Of a stretch of DNA of 30,953 nt, positions 9,023 through 19,954 are shown piece by piece. This stretch comes from an uncultured Mycoplasmataceae bacterium (GTDB lineage: Bacteria > Bacillota_I > Bacilli_A > Mycoplasmatales > Mycoplasmoidaceae): positions 1 through 30,953 of the forward strand of contig CASGBP010000030.1 of assembly GCA_949299825.1 (NCBI GenBank), read 5' to 3'. Positions within the stretch are counted from its first letter, which is position 1; every line of letters starts with the position of its first letter. Both the position numbers and the translations under genes were made by a program. The notes beneath the pieces were generated by a model that saw only the letters and a program-made list of their open reading frames with translations, was not told the DNA's origin and did no database searches.

Positions 9023-9592
9023 ATGAAGAAGGGAAAAATTATTGTAATATCTGGTCCATCAGGTGTGGGTAAAAGTACAATTGTTAACAGCTTATTAAAA
9101 GATGATAGTTTAAATGTTACTTATTCAATTTCAATGACAACTAGAAATAAAAGAGAAGGTGAAGTTGATGGAAAAAACTACTTTTTTGTTTCAAATGATG
9201 AATTTATAAAAGCTATTAATAATAATGAGTTAATAGAATGGACTGAATATGCTAATAATAAGTATGGTACGCCAAAAAACTATTTAGATAATACTATTAA
9301 TCAAGGTAAAAATATCATTTTAGAAATTGATGTAGTGGGTGCAATGAATATTCTAAATATTTTTGGCATGGACAAAGTAATTTCAATTTTCATTCTTCCA
9401 AAGGATTTTAATGTTGTTGAACAAAGATTATTAAACCGGGGAACTGAACAAATGGAAACAATTGATAAAAGGTTACAAATAGCTAAAAAGGAATTTGAAT
9501 ATAAAGATAAGTATAAATACCAAATAATAAATGATGATTTAAATACTGCAATTAATGATATTAAGAATATTATCATAGAAGAATTAAAGTAA
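9023..9592 (+). CDS. gmk: Guanylate kinase
   Basis: ATP-dependent phosphorylation of GMP to GDP, part of purine salvage. The 189-residue protein opens MKKGKIIVISGPSGVGKST with the P-loop at residues 11-19, followed by the GMP-binding segment SMTTRNKREGEVDGKNYFF and the lid and core (VFKxx replaced by ILEIDVVGAMNI, with the EIDVxGA motif). The start abuts the rubrerythrin stop with no space and no strong Shine-Dalgarno, which suggests translational coupling. The stop overlaps the next ATG (TAATG). Confidence 0.96.
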   Translation: MKKGKIIVISGPSGVGKSTIVNSLLKDDSLNVTYSISMTTRNKREGEVDGKNYFFVSNDEFIKAINNNELIEWTEYANNKYGTPKNYLDNTINQGKNIILEIDVVGAMNILNIFGMDKVISIFILPKDFNVVEQRLLNRGTEQMETIDKRLQIAKKEFEYKDKYKYQIINDDLNTAINDIKNIIIEELK

Positions 9593-10632
9593 TGAACAAC
9601 AAACAGAGTATTTTTAGCCTAACTTATGAAGAGTTATTAGATTTTATTACAAAGGCAAATTTAAAACCTTATTTAGCTAGACAAATTTTTAGTTGAATCT
9701 ATAAGAAACATGTTTATGATTTTGATTTGATGACTAATGTTTCCAAAAAAAATATTGAATTTTTAAAGCAACATTTCTATTTCAATCACTTAACAATTGA
9801 TAAATGTTTAATATCTGATGATGAAACTACTAAGTTTTTATTTAAACTTGAAGACGGTAATAAAATTGAATCAGTAATCATGAAATTTGATTATGGTTAC
9901 TCATTATGTGTTACAACTCAAGTAGGATGTAACATGGGGTGTAAATTTTGTGCATCAGGTCAATTAAAAAAAATTAGAAATCTAACAGCTGATGAAATAG
10001 TTTTACAAGTAGTAACTGCAAATGATTATTTATTGAAACAAAAAAATAAGAAAATTAGAAACATTGTAGTAATGGGGATAGGTGAACCATTAGATAATTA
10101 TGAAAATTTAAAATCATTTTTAAACATTGTTAGAAATGATTATGGAATTGGCATAGGATCAAGAAAAATTACTGTTTCAACTTGTGGTCTAATCAATAAA
10201 TTTCCTGATTTTGTAAAAGATTTTAGTCAAGTGGGATTAGCAATTTCACTACATGCCCCTAATGATGAAATAAGAAATTCAATTATGCCAATCAATAATG
10301 CATATAACATTAGTAAATTAATAGATGCAGCTAAGGATGTAATTAAAAAAACTAATAGAAGAATAACATTTGAATATATTATGATTAAAGGCATAAATGA
10401 TGGCATAGAACATGCAAATCAACTAGGAAGATTGTTAAAAAATTTATTATGCTATGTTAACCTAATTCCTTACAATGAAGTAGATAACACAATATTTAAA
10501 CGTAGCAACAATATAAAACCATTCATCAATGAACTTAAAAAATATAACTTGATAGTTACTGTTAGACAAGAAAAAGGAAATAAAATCAATGGAGCATGCG
10601 GACAACTAAGAGCACAAGAAATAAAGGATTAG
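9592..10632 (+). CDS. rlmN: Dual-specificity rRNA/tRNA (adenine-C2) methyltransferase RlmN
   Basis: Radical-SAM enzyme that methylates A2503 of 23S rRNA and A37 of some tRNAs. The 346-residue protein carries the iron-sulfur motif C113xxxC117xxC120 (VGCNMGCKFCASGQ), the MGIGEPLDNYENL stretch, the glycine-rich ITVSTCGL region and the second catalytic cysteine near the C terminus (NGACGQLR, C336), which forms the protein-RNA crosslink. All catalytic features are present. Translationally coupled to gmk by TAATG. Its TAG stop overlaps the stop of the convergent zinc-ribbon gene. Confidence 0.96.
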
Positions 10633-11012
10633 AAATTACTTATTCTTTTTTTATCACCATATACAAAACAATCGTAGCATATACATTTATCTTTACTACC
10701 TTTAGAAACCATAATATATCGCTTAACTGATCTTTTACAAATTAAACAATCTTTATCAGTGATCAATCTTCTAACTGCAAGAAAAGCAAAAATATCTACC
10801 CTCTCATCAAAAGTAGATGACATTAAACAATCTTTACAAATGTTACAATGTCTTTGTTTTGGCATGTTTTCCAAACTATTACTATTATTTCGTAAATTAA
10901 TTAGCAAAAGTGTCTTATTTTTTTTCTTGCCACAAACAGAACAGTGCACTTTGTCTATGTATCAAGTCTTGCAAAAATCATCAAAGACCATTGATCATAT
11001 ATTATTATCCAT
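10629..11012 (-). CDS. Cys-rich zinc-ribbon protein of unknown function
   Basis: A 127-residue protein that I do not recognise. From ATG at 11012 (AGAGG Shine-Dalgarno six bases upstream) it reads MDNNIWSMVFDDFCKTWYID and then four cysteine pairs: CSVC near residue 28, HCNICKDC in the middle, CLICKR, and CICYDC near the C terminus. The N terminus includes two TGA-encoded tryptophans, so a standard-code reading would wrongly start at the internal GTG at 10949. The cysteine spacing suggests two zinc-binding knuckles; basic residues around them (KRSVKRYIMVSKGSK) suggest nucleic-acid or ribosome contact, an inference. It has its own promoter and is divergent from rnjB. Confidence 0.75.
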
Positions 11013-11037
11013 TATACCCTCTAAAAAAAACATATAA

Positions 11038-11066
11038 ATTATACCCTTTTTTTTTAAAAAAATCAA
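11038..11066 (-). promoter_or_regulatory. Promoter of the zinc-ribbon gene
   Basis: Minus-strand TTGATT (11066-11061), 17-base spacer, TATAAT (11043-11038). The best-formed sigma-70 type promoter in the window; predicted start near 11031, giving a leader of about 20 bases with the Shine-Dalgarno in it. Confidence 0.65.
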
Positions 11067-11142
11067 ATATTTTAGATTTTACACTTATTTTTATCAAAAA
11101 AAATTCAAATTTGCAATATTTTTCTTATTTTTTTTAGTAAAT

Positions 11143-11151
11143 TGTTATAAT
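11143..11151 (+). promoter_or_regulatory. Extended -10 promoter of rnjB-ftsK
   Basis: TGTTATAAT, a TGn-extended perfect -10 box, with no clear -35. It predicts a leader of about 50 bases before the rnjB ATG, which has AGGAGA seven bases upstream. The 195-base divergent gap contains long A and T runs but no gene. Confidence 0.6.
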
Positions 11152-11207
11152 ATTTTCAAAATTACTAACAAAGTTTTATTACATAAAAAATAAATATAGG
11201 AGATTTA

Positions 11208-12896
11208 ATGAGTAAAATAAACTTTTTTGCCATTAGTGGTTTGGATGAAAAATCTAGAGCTTGTTATGTACTAGAAATCGATAAGAATATCTATGTAATA
11301 AATTGTGGTGTTGAAAGTCCAATTATGGAAACTCTAGGTGTAAGTAAAATTGTTCCAGATATGAGTTATTTAGTTAACAACAAGGATAAGATAAAAGCCA
11401 TCCTAATTGGTACAGCAACAATGCAAAATATTGGTGCATTAGATTTTTTAATTGAGAAATTAGGTACTAACATACCAATAATTACAAGTGAAGTTTCAAA
11501 GACAGTAATCACAACTTTTTTATCAACAAAATACAAAATACAGGAAAAAGTTAATAATTTAAAATTCATTGAAGTAATGGCGATGAGAGATTTAATTTTA
11601 GAAAATGGGCAATGCATTGTCCCGTTTAAAATTGTTAATTCAATGCCAAATTCATTAGGATTTGTTTTTAGAACTTCAGAGGGATGTATAATATATCTTG
11701 ATAACTACATCATTTGCAACGATCAATCAAAAGCTTTTTATTCACAACTTGCTAATATTAGAGACATTATTAATCGTCAACCAGTTTTATTATTAATTAC
11801 CCAAACTGGAATAGTTGATAAATCAAAGGGTTTTACTGCACCTAATCATAACAATCGGGAATTTTATGAAAACATTTTAGCTAACACTTCAAACCGTGTA
11901 ATTGTAGCTATACATGACCATGATGCATATAGTTTATTCTCAATTGCTCAAGCTGCTAAAAAATATCAAAAATACTTCATAATATATTCACGTAATTCAA
12001 TAAATTTATTTCAAGCAACCATAAAAGCAAATTTATACAATAATAAAGGTTTAATTTCATTGCCTATTTCTGAACTTAAAAATCAAAAAAATGTTGTAGT
12101 AGTAATAACTGGAGAGCCTGAACAATTATTTAGCAAAGTTCACAAAATATTAGATGAAGAAGATGAAAGATTGCAATTCCAAAATAATGATATTTTTGTA
12201 CTAGGTACAAAAATAATTCCTGGTTATGAAGGGTTAGCAAGTAAACTACTAGATAAAATATCAAAATTTGATATCAAGACCATTGTAATGCCAAAAACCA
12301 TATTACCACTTGAACCATCAAATGAGGATCACAAATTCACTGCATCATTAATTCAACCTAAATTTATTATTCCGGTTGGAGGGTTATATAAATCATTCAT
12401 TCAATATATGGAAGTTATCAATGAAACTTGAATGAAGAAAGATCAAGTATTGGTTTTATCTAATGGAGAAGTAGCAAGTTTTTATAATGGAGAATTAGAA
12501 TCAATCAAACAAAAATACAATTTTGAAGCAATCCCATTAAGTGCATTTGGTACTAGTGATATCACTTCTTCTGTTTTATATGAAAGAAACCAAATGACTG
12601 AAAATGGAACTTTTGCAATTTCTTTTATAGTTAATTCAAAAAATGAAATAATATCTAAATTAGATATGTATGATTTTGGTTTAATTAATCATGATGATCA
12701 AAATGCAATGAATTTATTAAATAAAATACATGAAGAAATTAACAATAATATTTATAATTACTTTGTTTATAAAAATGATAAGGTAGTTGATTATAAAGAG
12801 ACTAAAACAATGATTAAAAAAGGAATAACAAAATTATTTGATAAATTTCTAGAAAAAAGACCTATTGTCCTTCCTACAATCATAGAGGTTAATTAA
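11208..12896 (+). CDS. rnjB: RNase J2-like protein lacking the metal-binding active site
   Basis: A 562-residue metallo-beta-lactamase/beta-CASP protein of RNase J length and layout. Recognisable landmarks are VINCGVESPIMETLGVSKIV and PDMSYLVNNKDKIKAI near the N terminus (RNase J: IIDAG...MLGVD-VIPD-SYL), VVVITGEPEQLFSKV (RNase J: STGSQGEPMSAL), VLGTKIIPGYE (RNase J: SSSPIPGNE) and QPKFIIPVGGLYK (RNase J: PKYFIPVHGEYR). Every expected catalytic residue is replaced: the HGHEDH block reads TATMQN at residues 69-74, the next His is Asn (VNSMPNS), the HVSGHA motif is absent, and PVHGEY is PVGGLY. One TGA (Trp) at 12429 splits the frame under the standard code. It overlaps ftsK by one base; rnjB and spoIIIE are also neighbours in Bacillus. 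Likely a non-catalytic partner of RNase J1 or of the degradosome (inference). Confidence 0.85.
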
Positions 12897-14824
12897 TGTT
12901 CTTTAAAAAGGAAGAAAAGATTAATAAAGAAAACTCAGACGTTGTTGTCAATCAAGTTAACAATGATAACAATAATAATGAATCATTATCTGAAAAATCA
13001 AAAAAAATTGTCAGTGATTTAAGTGAAAACTTTAACAAAATTAAAAACAATAATATTTTTAAAATTTGTCTTTATGTTTTTTTATTAATTTTCCTGCTAC
13101 TTTCTTTAGCTAGGATTCCTTATGTAGGAGTATTTTTAGATGCAGTTTTATTTAGCTTTATATTTGGATATGCTAAGTATTTAATGTATTTATATCTAAT
13201 TACTATTTTAGTGATGTTAATAATAAATAAAAAGGTTAATATTTTCTTCTCCAAACGGTTTGCTTTAGCTATTGTATTATCTACTTTTTTCCTATCTATT
13301 TTATTTAGTGGAATACAGTTGTTAAATGTTCTAGCAAATAATGAACCATTAAATTTGATCACAGAATATATTAAATATTGAAAAGACTATATTTTTAATT
13401 TCAATATTAACTTTTTGTTTGGACAACCAAATTATTTGGATGGAGGAATTATAGGTACATTAGTAGGTGCTACTAGTGGATTTTTCTTAATCATTTTTTC
13501 AATTATTGCTATCATTGTTATTTTCTTATTACTATTTAAATCTTGAAGAAATATTGTTTTTCAAAAGTCTCGTCAAATTAAAAATAAACTAGATAAAAAA
13601 ATCAAAAAGACTGAAACACAACAATCAGGACCAATACAAGAACAATTTGATTTTATAGGTGCAACTGTTGATAGTGATACTAAACAAATTAATGCTGATT
13701 CTGTTTCATATGACAATTATTTTAGATCGCTACTTAAGGATGATAAGTCCATTAAAAATAATCAAAAAATAATAACAAACAAAAAAACTATTGATGACGA
13801 ATATATTACTAGTCAAATTTCGATGTTTTTAAAAGCAAATGATTTTAATATTAAAGATACTAAAATTAATCATAGTGAACATGTAGAATATATAATTTTT
13901 GTTGATAAAAACCAAATTGAGAAATTTAAATCTCTTACTTCTCAACTTCAGGGCTATTTAAATGAATATCAATTTTCCATCCAATACTTAGATGATGCAA
14001 TTTCAATTATAGTTAATGATACTTCAACAAAGTTTAGCAACCATTTTTACAAAATTTTACAAACAAAAATAGAAAAACCTATTAACTTTTGTTTTGCCTT
14101 AAATGAACAATATAACCCTATTATCCTTGATTTAATTAAAAATAATTCCATAAGTGTTTATAGTAATAATCAAGAAAACATTTATTCAATAATTAATTCA
14201 GTTATTGCTTCAATTGCTTGAAACTATAGTAATAAAAATTTTCAAATTTTTTATTTAAGTGAACAAAGAAAAGAATTTAATATATTAAAAATAGGAATGG
14301 TTAATAAAACCTCAGTAACAGGAATTAATGAAGTATTAAGTTTTTTAAAGAAATTGGATGATTATTGTCAAGATATCTTAGAAAAACTTAAGCAACATCA
14401 TGTTAATGACATATATGAATTAAATGATAGTTTATCTAACATTAAACCAAATCGAATAATTTTAATTGATGATATCAATATTTTAATTAATCAATCAATG
14501 GATGTTATTAATTATCTAAATCGTATTATTGAAGTATCTAATAAATGTGGAATTAGTATTATTTTCTTTGATTATTCAACAAATTATGTTTCATATGACA
14601 AAATCAAAGCAAATACCTATGTTGTTTTTAAGTGTAATAGTTCAATATCTAACATGGTATTTAATAGTAATGTGGCAACCAATCTTGGTGACTTATATAA
14701 TGGAATTTTATACAATCAAAAAAATAATAAGCTTATGCCATTTAGTTGTTCTAAAATTAGCGAATTAGAGATTGATGAATTAGTAAAGATTTTAAAAAGA
14801 ACAATGGATGAATACCAAATTTAA
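12896..14824 (+). CDS. Degenerate FtsK/SpoIIIE family protein without Walker A
   Basis: A 642-residue protein. After an Asn-rich start, residues of about 55-225 hold four or five membrane helices, including the FtsK-like GGIIGTLVGATSGFF segment. A charged linker and a region alignable to the alpha/beta motor domain follow. The walker A equivalent (residues about 418-430, SISVYSNNQENIY) has lost GxTGSGKS: the Lys position is Ile. A Walker B-like strand remains (RIILIDDINIL, D525-D526), followed by CGISIIFFDYSTNYVSYDKI, matching FtsK AGIHLVLATQRPSVDVI, and KANTYVVFKCNSSIS, matching KANIPTRIAFKVSS. The C-terminal gamma DNA-reading domain is absent. The membrane half is complete, so a structural divisome role is possible. 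Translationally coupled to rnjB (TAATG). Homology is by motif order; confidence is good but not absolute. Confidence 0.75.
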
Positions 14825-17800
14825 TCAATTTCTTTGTTTTGCTTTGCTTGTTTAATCTTATAAAATGCTAAACAAATAATTGCTATAAGTGTAAATCCAG
14901 CTATAACTGATCCTATAATAATTCATATATTTGTTAAATCAAAAGCTTGTTGTAGAGAGCTTTGTTTGCTTACTAAAAAACCCTCTGCTCTAAGTAATAA
15001 TCTTCCTTGATTAATTGATAAATTGCCTAGTTTTGCACTATATCCACTTCCTACAATTCCTCTTAACATTCTTAAATCAATTTCCATTTTTCCTCATGAA
15101 ATATTATTATTGTTATCTGGATTGTTTATAGCCTTTTCAGCAGCATCAGCTAAACGTTTTTTTGCCTTATTTTGTAAGGAAATATCATTTGTTAAAAAAT
15201 CTCAATTAGAACTTCCATCAAAATAAAAGGATTTTCCATTAACTGTTTCAGTTTTAGTAGCTCATGCTATATTTCCTTCAGCATCCTTTTCAATAACTGA
15301 TACAAAATTATCTCTCAATTCCATATTTTTATAACATTCATTAATTAGATTAATTAACATTGATTGAATTGCTCCTCAATTATCATCAATTACATCAGAT
15401 AGAAAGATTCCTATACCATTATTATCAAATACTTTTTTAATCAATGATGATGGAACAGTAAAAGAAAGAAGTTGAGTTTGTTTTGGATTTGCAAAACCAT
15501 AAATTCAAATAGGTGTTGATAAAGTAGTTAAAACATTTTCCTCTAGTTGACCAATATTGTTATAACGTGAATTCAAGGTTACTGATACTTTTAGATATGG
15601 AGTTTTAGGAGTTGGAAATTGAGCGTTTATATCTGGAAAATAATTAGAATAATTATCATCAATTTTAATTATTTCAACGTTTTCGATTGAGTTAATACTA
15701 GGCAATGTACCATCAAAAATATATTCAGCATTATTCATAATTATGGTTTTTAAATCTTCTTCAGTAATAGATGTGATATCAGCTGCAAATGCACTCGATG
15801 AACTAGTAGTTAAATCTAAGTGATCTTCAACAATTTCTGTTTGTCTAACCTTAGATAAATCAGTAATTAGAATCTCATGTCCTAATGACTTGTCTGTTCT
15901 ATTACCTCTATAATCATAACCATTGATAGTCAAACCAGTTAATTTAATTGTTCCATTAACATTATTAGGATCACTTAAAGTAATTGATTTAAAATCATTA
16001 ACTGTTAATCCAATTTTATTTGGTAACACCACCTTTGATAACAAAAATGACTTGAAGTTAGAATCTAAACTTTGTAGATTATTTTGATTTTTAAATAAAT
16101 CAGTTGGTAAAACATTTATTCCTGCACTAATTTCTAGTTCATCGGTAAAGGTTGTTGCAGTTAATTGGCTAAATCCTTTTATTGTCAATAAACCAAACAA
16201 ATCAGGACTTGAAACATATGAACCATTTGAAAAATAATATTTAAGTCCTATTGTACAAATTAATGAAACTGAATTATTATCATTTCTAAAACTGTCAATA
16301 GTAACTTCAAGGTTGTCTTTGTAACCATCGTAATTTGATTCATCGATAAAAGGTGCATCCTTAAAAATTTCATCATTATGGTCTAAAATAACTTGTTTTA
16401 AAGTATCTTCATCAATTGAAGTATCATATGATTCACTTGCAGATAAAGTTATTTCTTTAGTAAGAATAGAAGTATTGTAAATATATCACCCAGTTAAAGT
16501 TGCATATAGAACTTTTGGTTCAGCCTGATTTTCAATTAATTCCCCTTTGTTGTTATAGTATTTATGCAAGTTAATAACTAAAGATATCTTACCTGAACCA
16601 TAAGCTTGTGCAATTGTTTCATTGCTATAATTATTAGTGTTTAGTGAAATTGTGAAATTATCTTCAGTAATTGAAGGGATTGATAAATAACCAAGTCTAA
16701 CTTGTTCATTGATAGATTGAACAACATAAGTTTTCATAGCTAAAATATTTTCAACATAATTTGGATTAGTAAAATAAGTAGAAGGTAGCTTTTGATCACT
16801 TATATTTGGTACATAATAAGTGTAAGTATAATTATCTAAGGTTTCATCATTAACAGTAAATTTACCAATTGTAAATGATCTAGGTGAAATTAATGGAGGA
16901 TCATCATTTAACTTACCAAGACTATCTCAATATTTATTCAATTTTATTTTAAAGTAAATGTTTTTTGTTGCAAAATCACGTTCTAAGGAAATAATTTCAA
17001 AGTCACTAGGAGTTATAGTGGCAGGATTTAATACTAGTTGATTAAATATTGCATAATTATTCTCAATTAACTTTGTTTTTATATCACTTTCACTAACATC
17101 GTATATATTCATTGGATCATTATTACTATCAAGGATTGGATCAATTGTAACATTGTAATTAAAATCAGTAGCAGCTTGAGTATCAAAACCCCTAATGGTT
17201 AATTGACCTGTTGTATGAGGAGGAGTTTCTTTTACACCATTTACTTGATATCCTGCAAAAGTGAAAGTTGCAACTAATTCACCTTTGCTATTGTCAGCTG
17301 AAATCACATTTATTGACAAGTCATCACTAGTACTACCTGGATAAGGATATTTAATGTTATTTTGGTAAAACTTGCCAAGAAATTCAAGTTGTTTTACTGG
17401 ATCATCCTGTACATCAGATGCTTTCATGCCTCAAGTATATTCAGCATCACTTATAATAGTATTTTTACCAACAGCATAAAATCCAGTGATTATTACTTCC
17501 TCGTTAAAAGGATATTCATTTACATAAACCAAATCATTACTACCTTGGAAAGGACTTATATAAACATTTGAAATTTTTGGTTTAAAACTGATAGTTCCCT
17601 CTAATTCATTCCTTTTAAAACTTTCTATTGCTATAACTTTACCAAATAAGTTAACATCAAAAGAAGGATAAGGAATAGTCGGATTAGTTGGGTTAGTTAA
17701 AAAAATTGAATAATTTGGATCATTATTTAATCTATCAAGCAAAATATCTTGATTTATATCATTCACACTTTCTGAATTATTCTTAATATCGATGGTGTTC

Positions 17801-19860
17801 TTGAAAGAAAATAAATTATCGTCTGTTAATTTTTTAAAACCACTTAAAGTTAAATTTGGAGTATCAAATTTCTTAACACGTTGTTGCAATTGATTAGATG
17901 TATTGTCATAATAAGCATTTAATTCAAATCATTCTACGTGTATTTTTCCATTTATATTGTCATATCGAAGAGCAATGTTAGTAATGTTATTATAGGTTAT
18001 TGATTCTTTATTACCAGCCACAACAAGATTAAAAAATTGTTGTAAAAAATTAATATCTAATTCACTAGCACTAATTGGAATAGTTTGACCAGTATAATCT
18101 AAACTATAATTTGATTCTAAGTAGTCATTATTTTGTAAAATAGCAAATTGAGCAATCTTTTCACTAAAATTAAAATTATCAACATTTAAATTAAGATTTG
18201 TATTTTCATTAGCTGAAGTTATTCCTTTAGCAAAACCTTCTAATGTTAATGTACATTCAAGTGGAGGATTTGAAACTGATTGTCAATCTTGATAATAGTT
18301 ATTTATAGTGAAAATTACTTTTGCAGTTGTGACATCATCACTATTGGTAATAAACTTAATAATATTTATATTGTTAGTACTAAAACTATTTGGAAGTGAA
18401 TTGAATATAGTTTTTCTATTATTAAAAATTTCATCAATTAACAATTTATCTCTTTCGGCTAATGAAGAAAACTCAATTGCTGAGTAGGGGTTAATATTAG
18501 TGTTTGGAAGAATGCTTAAAACATCCTTAATGATCTCAGTATCTTTAAACTCTTTTTTTGCAAAACCTTTGATTGTTATTGAGGAAGAGAAACTATCATC
18601 ACTATTATTAAGTAGGCTATAATCTCTAAATGTTGCTTTTTTAGTTGTTAATGGATCTAAATCTGTTGTATAGGTTTCAGAATAAATTTCTTGCTGAATA
18701 ACAAGTTTTGGTATCATTTTAATTTCAATTGTTCCTTCTTTGTCATTAGCAACTATTTCAATCGTAGAATCTCTAGCTATTGAGTTTGTTGTATATTGAG
18801 TTTTAATATCAAAAAACTTAGATCATTCACTTAAATTAATATTTAAACCATCAATAACATCACTTGGATAAACAGAAAGATCACCAACATATGTTGTACT
18901 TTCCAAAATAGAAGAATGAACAGAACCTTCTGATGTATATGAATCAAGCACATATGCCATTAACTCACCGTTTTCATCAAAATCAACCACAAAATTCATA
19001 GAATCATGTGGAAGGTCTTTATATTCATTTGTATTTCAAAATTGATTAAATGTGGTGCTATTGTTGATTTCTAAACCAAAAAGAGTTGAGGTTTCTCTTG
19101 TATTTCTTCCTAATTTAAAACCTGGTAAAACTGACCTTGAGCTAAAAACAATTGGTTGAGAAGTACTAGTATAATTACTATCAATAGGAATATCATAACT
19201 ACCATTTGAAATATTAATTTTAGTTGCTTGTCCATCCTTACTTTCAGATTTAATAATTGATTTGTTATCAATTTGAAATGATGCATCTGGTTCAAAATTA
19301 CTAGGAACAAAATTTAATCCATATTGTTCAATCTGACTATCACTATTATCATACTTATATATTCAAAAGTAATTTCTACCCCATTTACGATTAAAGTTTA
19401 TTTGATTAACACTTTCAGCCATAACTTTAGTTTCATCAGCTCTACGTTCTGGAACATTCGCACTGTATACTCCACCAAATCAAGAAGCAATATCTTCCTT
19501 TAATTTTAGACTTATGTTATTGTTTGTAAAATTGATTTTTGCATAATCCTTAACAACAGAATTTACATTTGCACTTTCTAAATAACCAATATAACTTGAA
19601 AAGTTCCTATTATTAATTGAATATTTTCAATTTGCTTGACTAATAGAAACATCAGTATAATTAAAATCTTTTAATTTAACCTGAATTGATCTTGTAGAAC
19701 TAGCTTTTTCTACTGAAGATTTAGCTAAAATTGAACTGTCTTGACTACTTGATGTTTGACTAATAGTTGGTTGATTAACAGCTAAAAATAGTCAACCAAA
19801 AGCCATGCCAGATATGCCAAAAAAAGAAACAATATAGGTAAAGATTTTCTTATTTTTCAT
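14821..19860 (-). CDS. Large membrane-anchored surface protein with Lipoprotein_17-like repeats
   Basis: A 1679-residue protein, one open frame once TGA is read as Trp. An N-terminal membrane segment without lipobox (KKIFTYIVSFFGISGMAFGW) is followed by a Ser/Gln/Asn-rich extracellular region and a C-terminal anchor (WIIIGSVIAGFTLIAIICLA) with a short basic tail ending KQNKEID. Between them, units of about 85-180 residues end in a strand plus Gly-Phe: SSITIKGFAKK (~18570), LTLEGFAKG (~18235), LTLSGFKKL (~17840), VIITGFYAV (~17480), LTIRGFDTQ (~17195), LTGWYI (~16490), LTIKGFSQL (~16180), IYGFANP (~15500). Several units start with an ExxLKxxI...IF helix and contain a YYNxxGxL turn. This is the pattern of the mycoplasma Lipoprotein_17 domain (PF04200), a call from memory. 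Likely an adhesin or surface-variation protein. Its stop overlaps that of ftsK. Confidence 0.75.
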
Positions 19861-19866
19861 ATATAT

Positions 19867-19872
19867 AGTATA
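19867..19872 (-). promoter_or_regulatory. -10 box of the large surface protein
   Basis: TATACT on the minus strand, six bases before the ATG at 19860, with no Shine-Dalgarno, so the mRNA would be leaderless. It lies 82 bases beyond the aldo/keto reductase stop, so readthrough from that gene is the alternative. Confidence 0.4.
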
Positions 19873-19954
19873 AACAATAAAATATATAAAAGCCTATTTT
19901 TGTAATATTTTTTTAGAAAACAATAATCTAGTTTTAAGGTTAATTAAATATAAT

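Noticed and set aside
11013..11207. A/T runs in the divergent gap as a CRISPR or repeat array
   Set aside because: Runs are irregular, with no repeated unit or spacers; two ordinary promoters account for the region.
14529..14768. 79-codon ORF inside the FtsK-like gene in another frame
   Set aside because: Out-of-frame overlap with a longer coding frame that shows FtsK landmarks; hydrophobic by composition only.
19110..19310. 66-codon minus-strand ORF within the large surface protein
   Set aside because: Different frame from the continuous 1680-codon gene; I translated that gene through this stretch without a stop.
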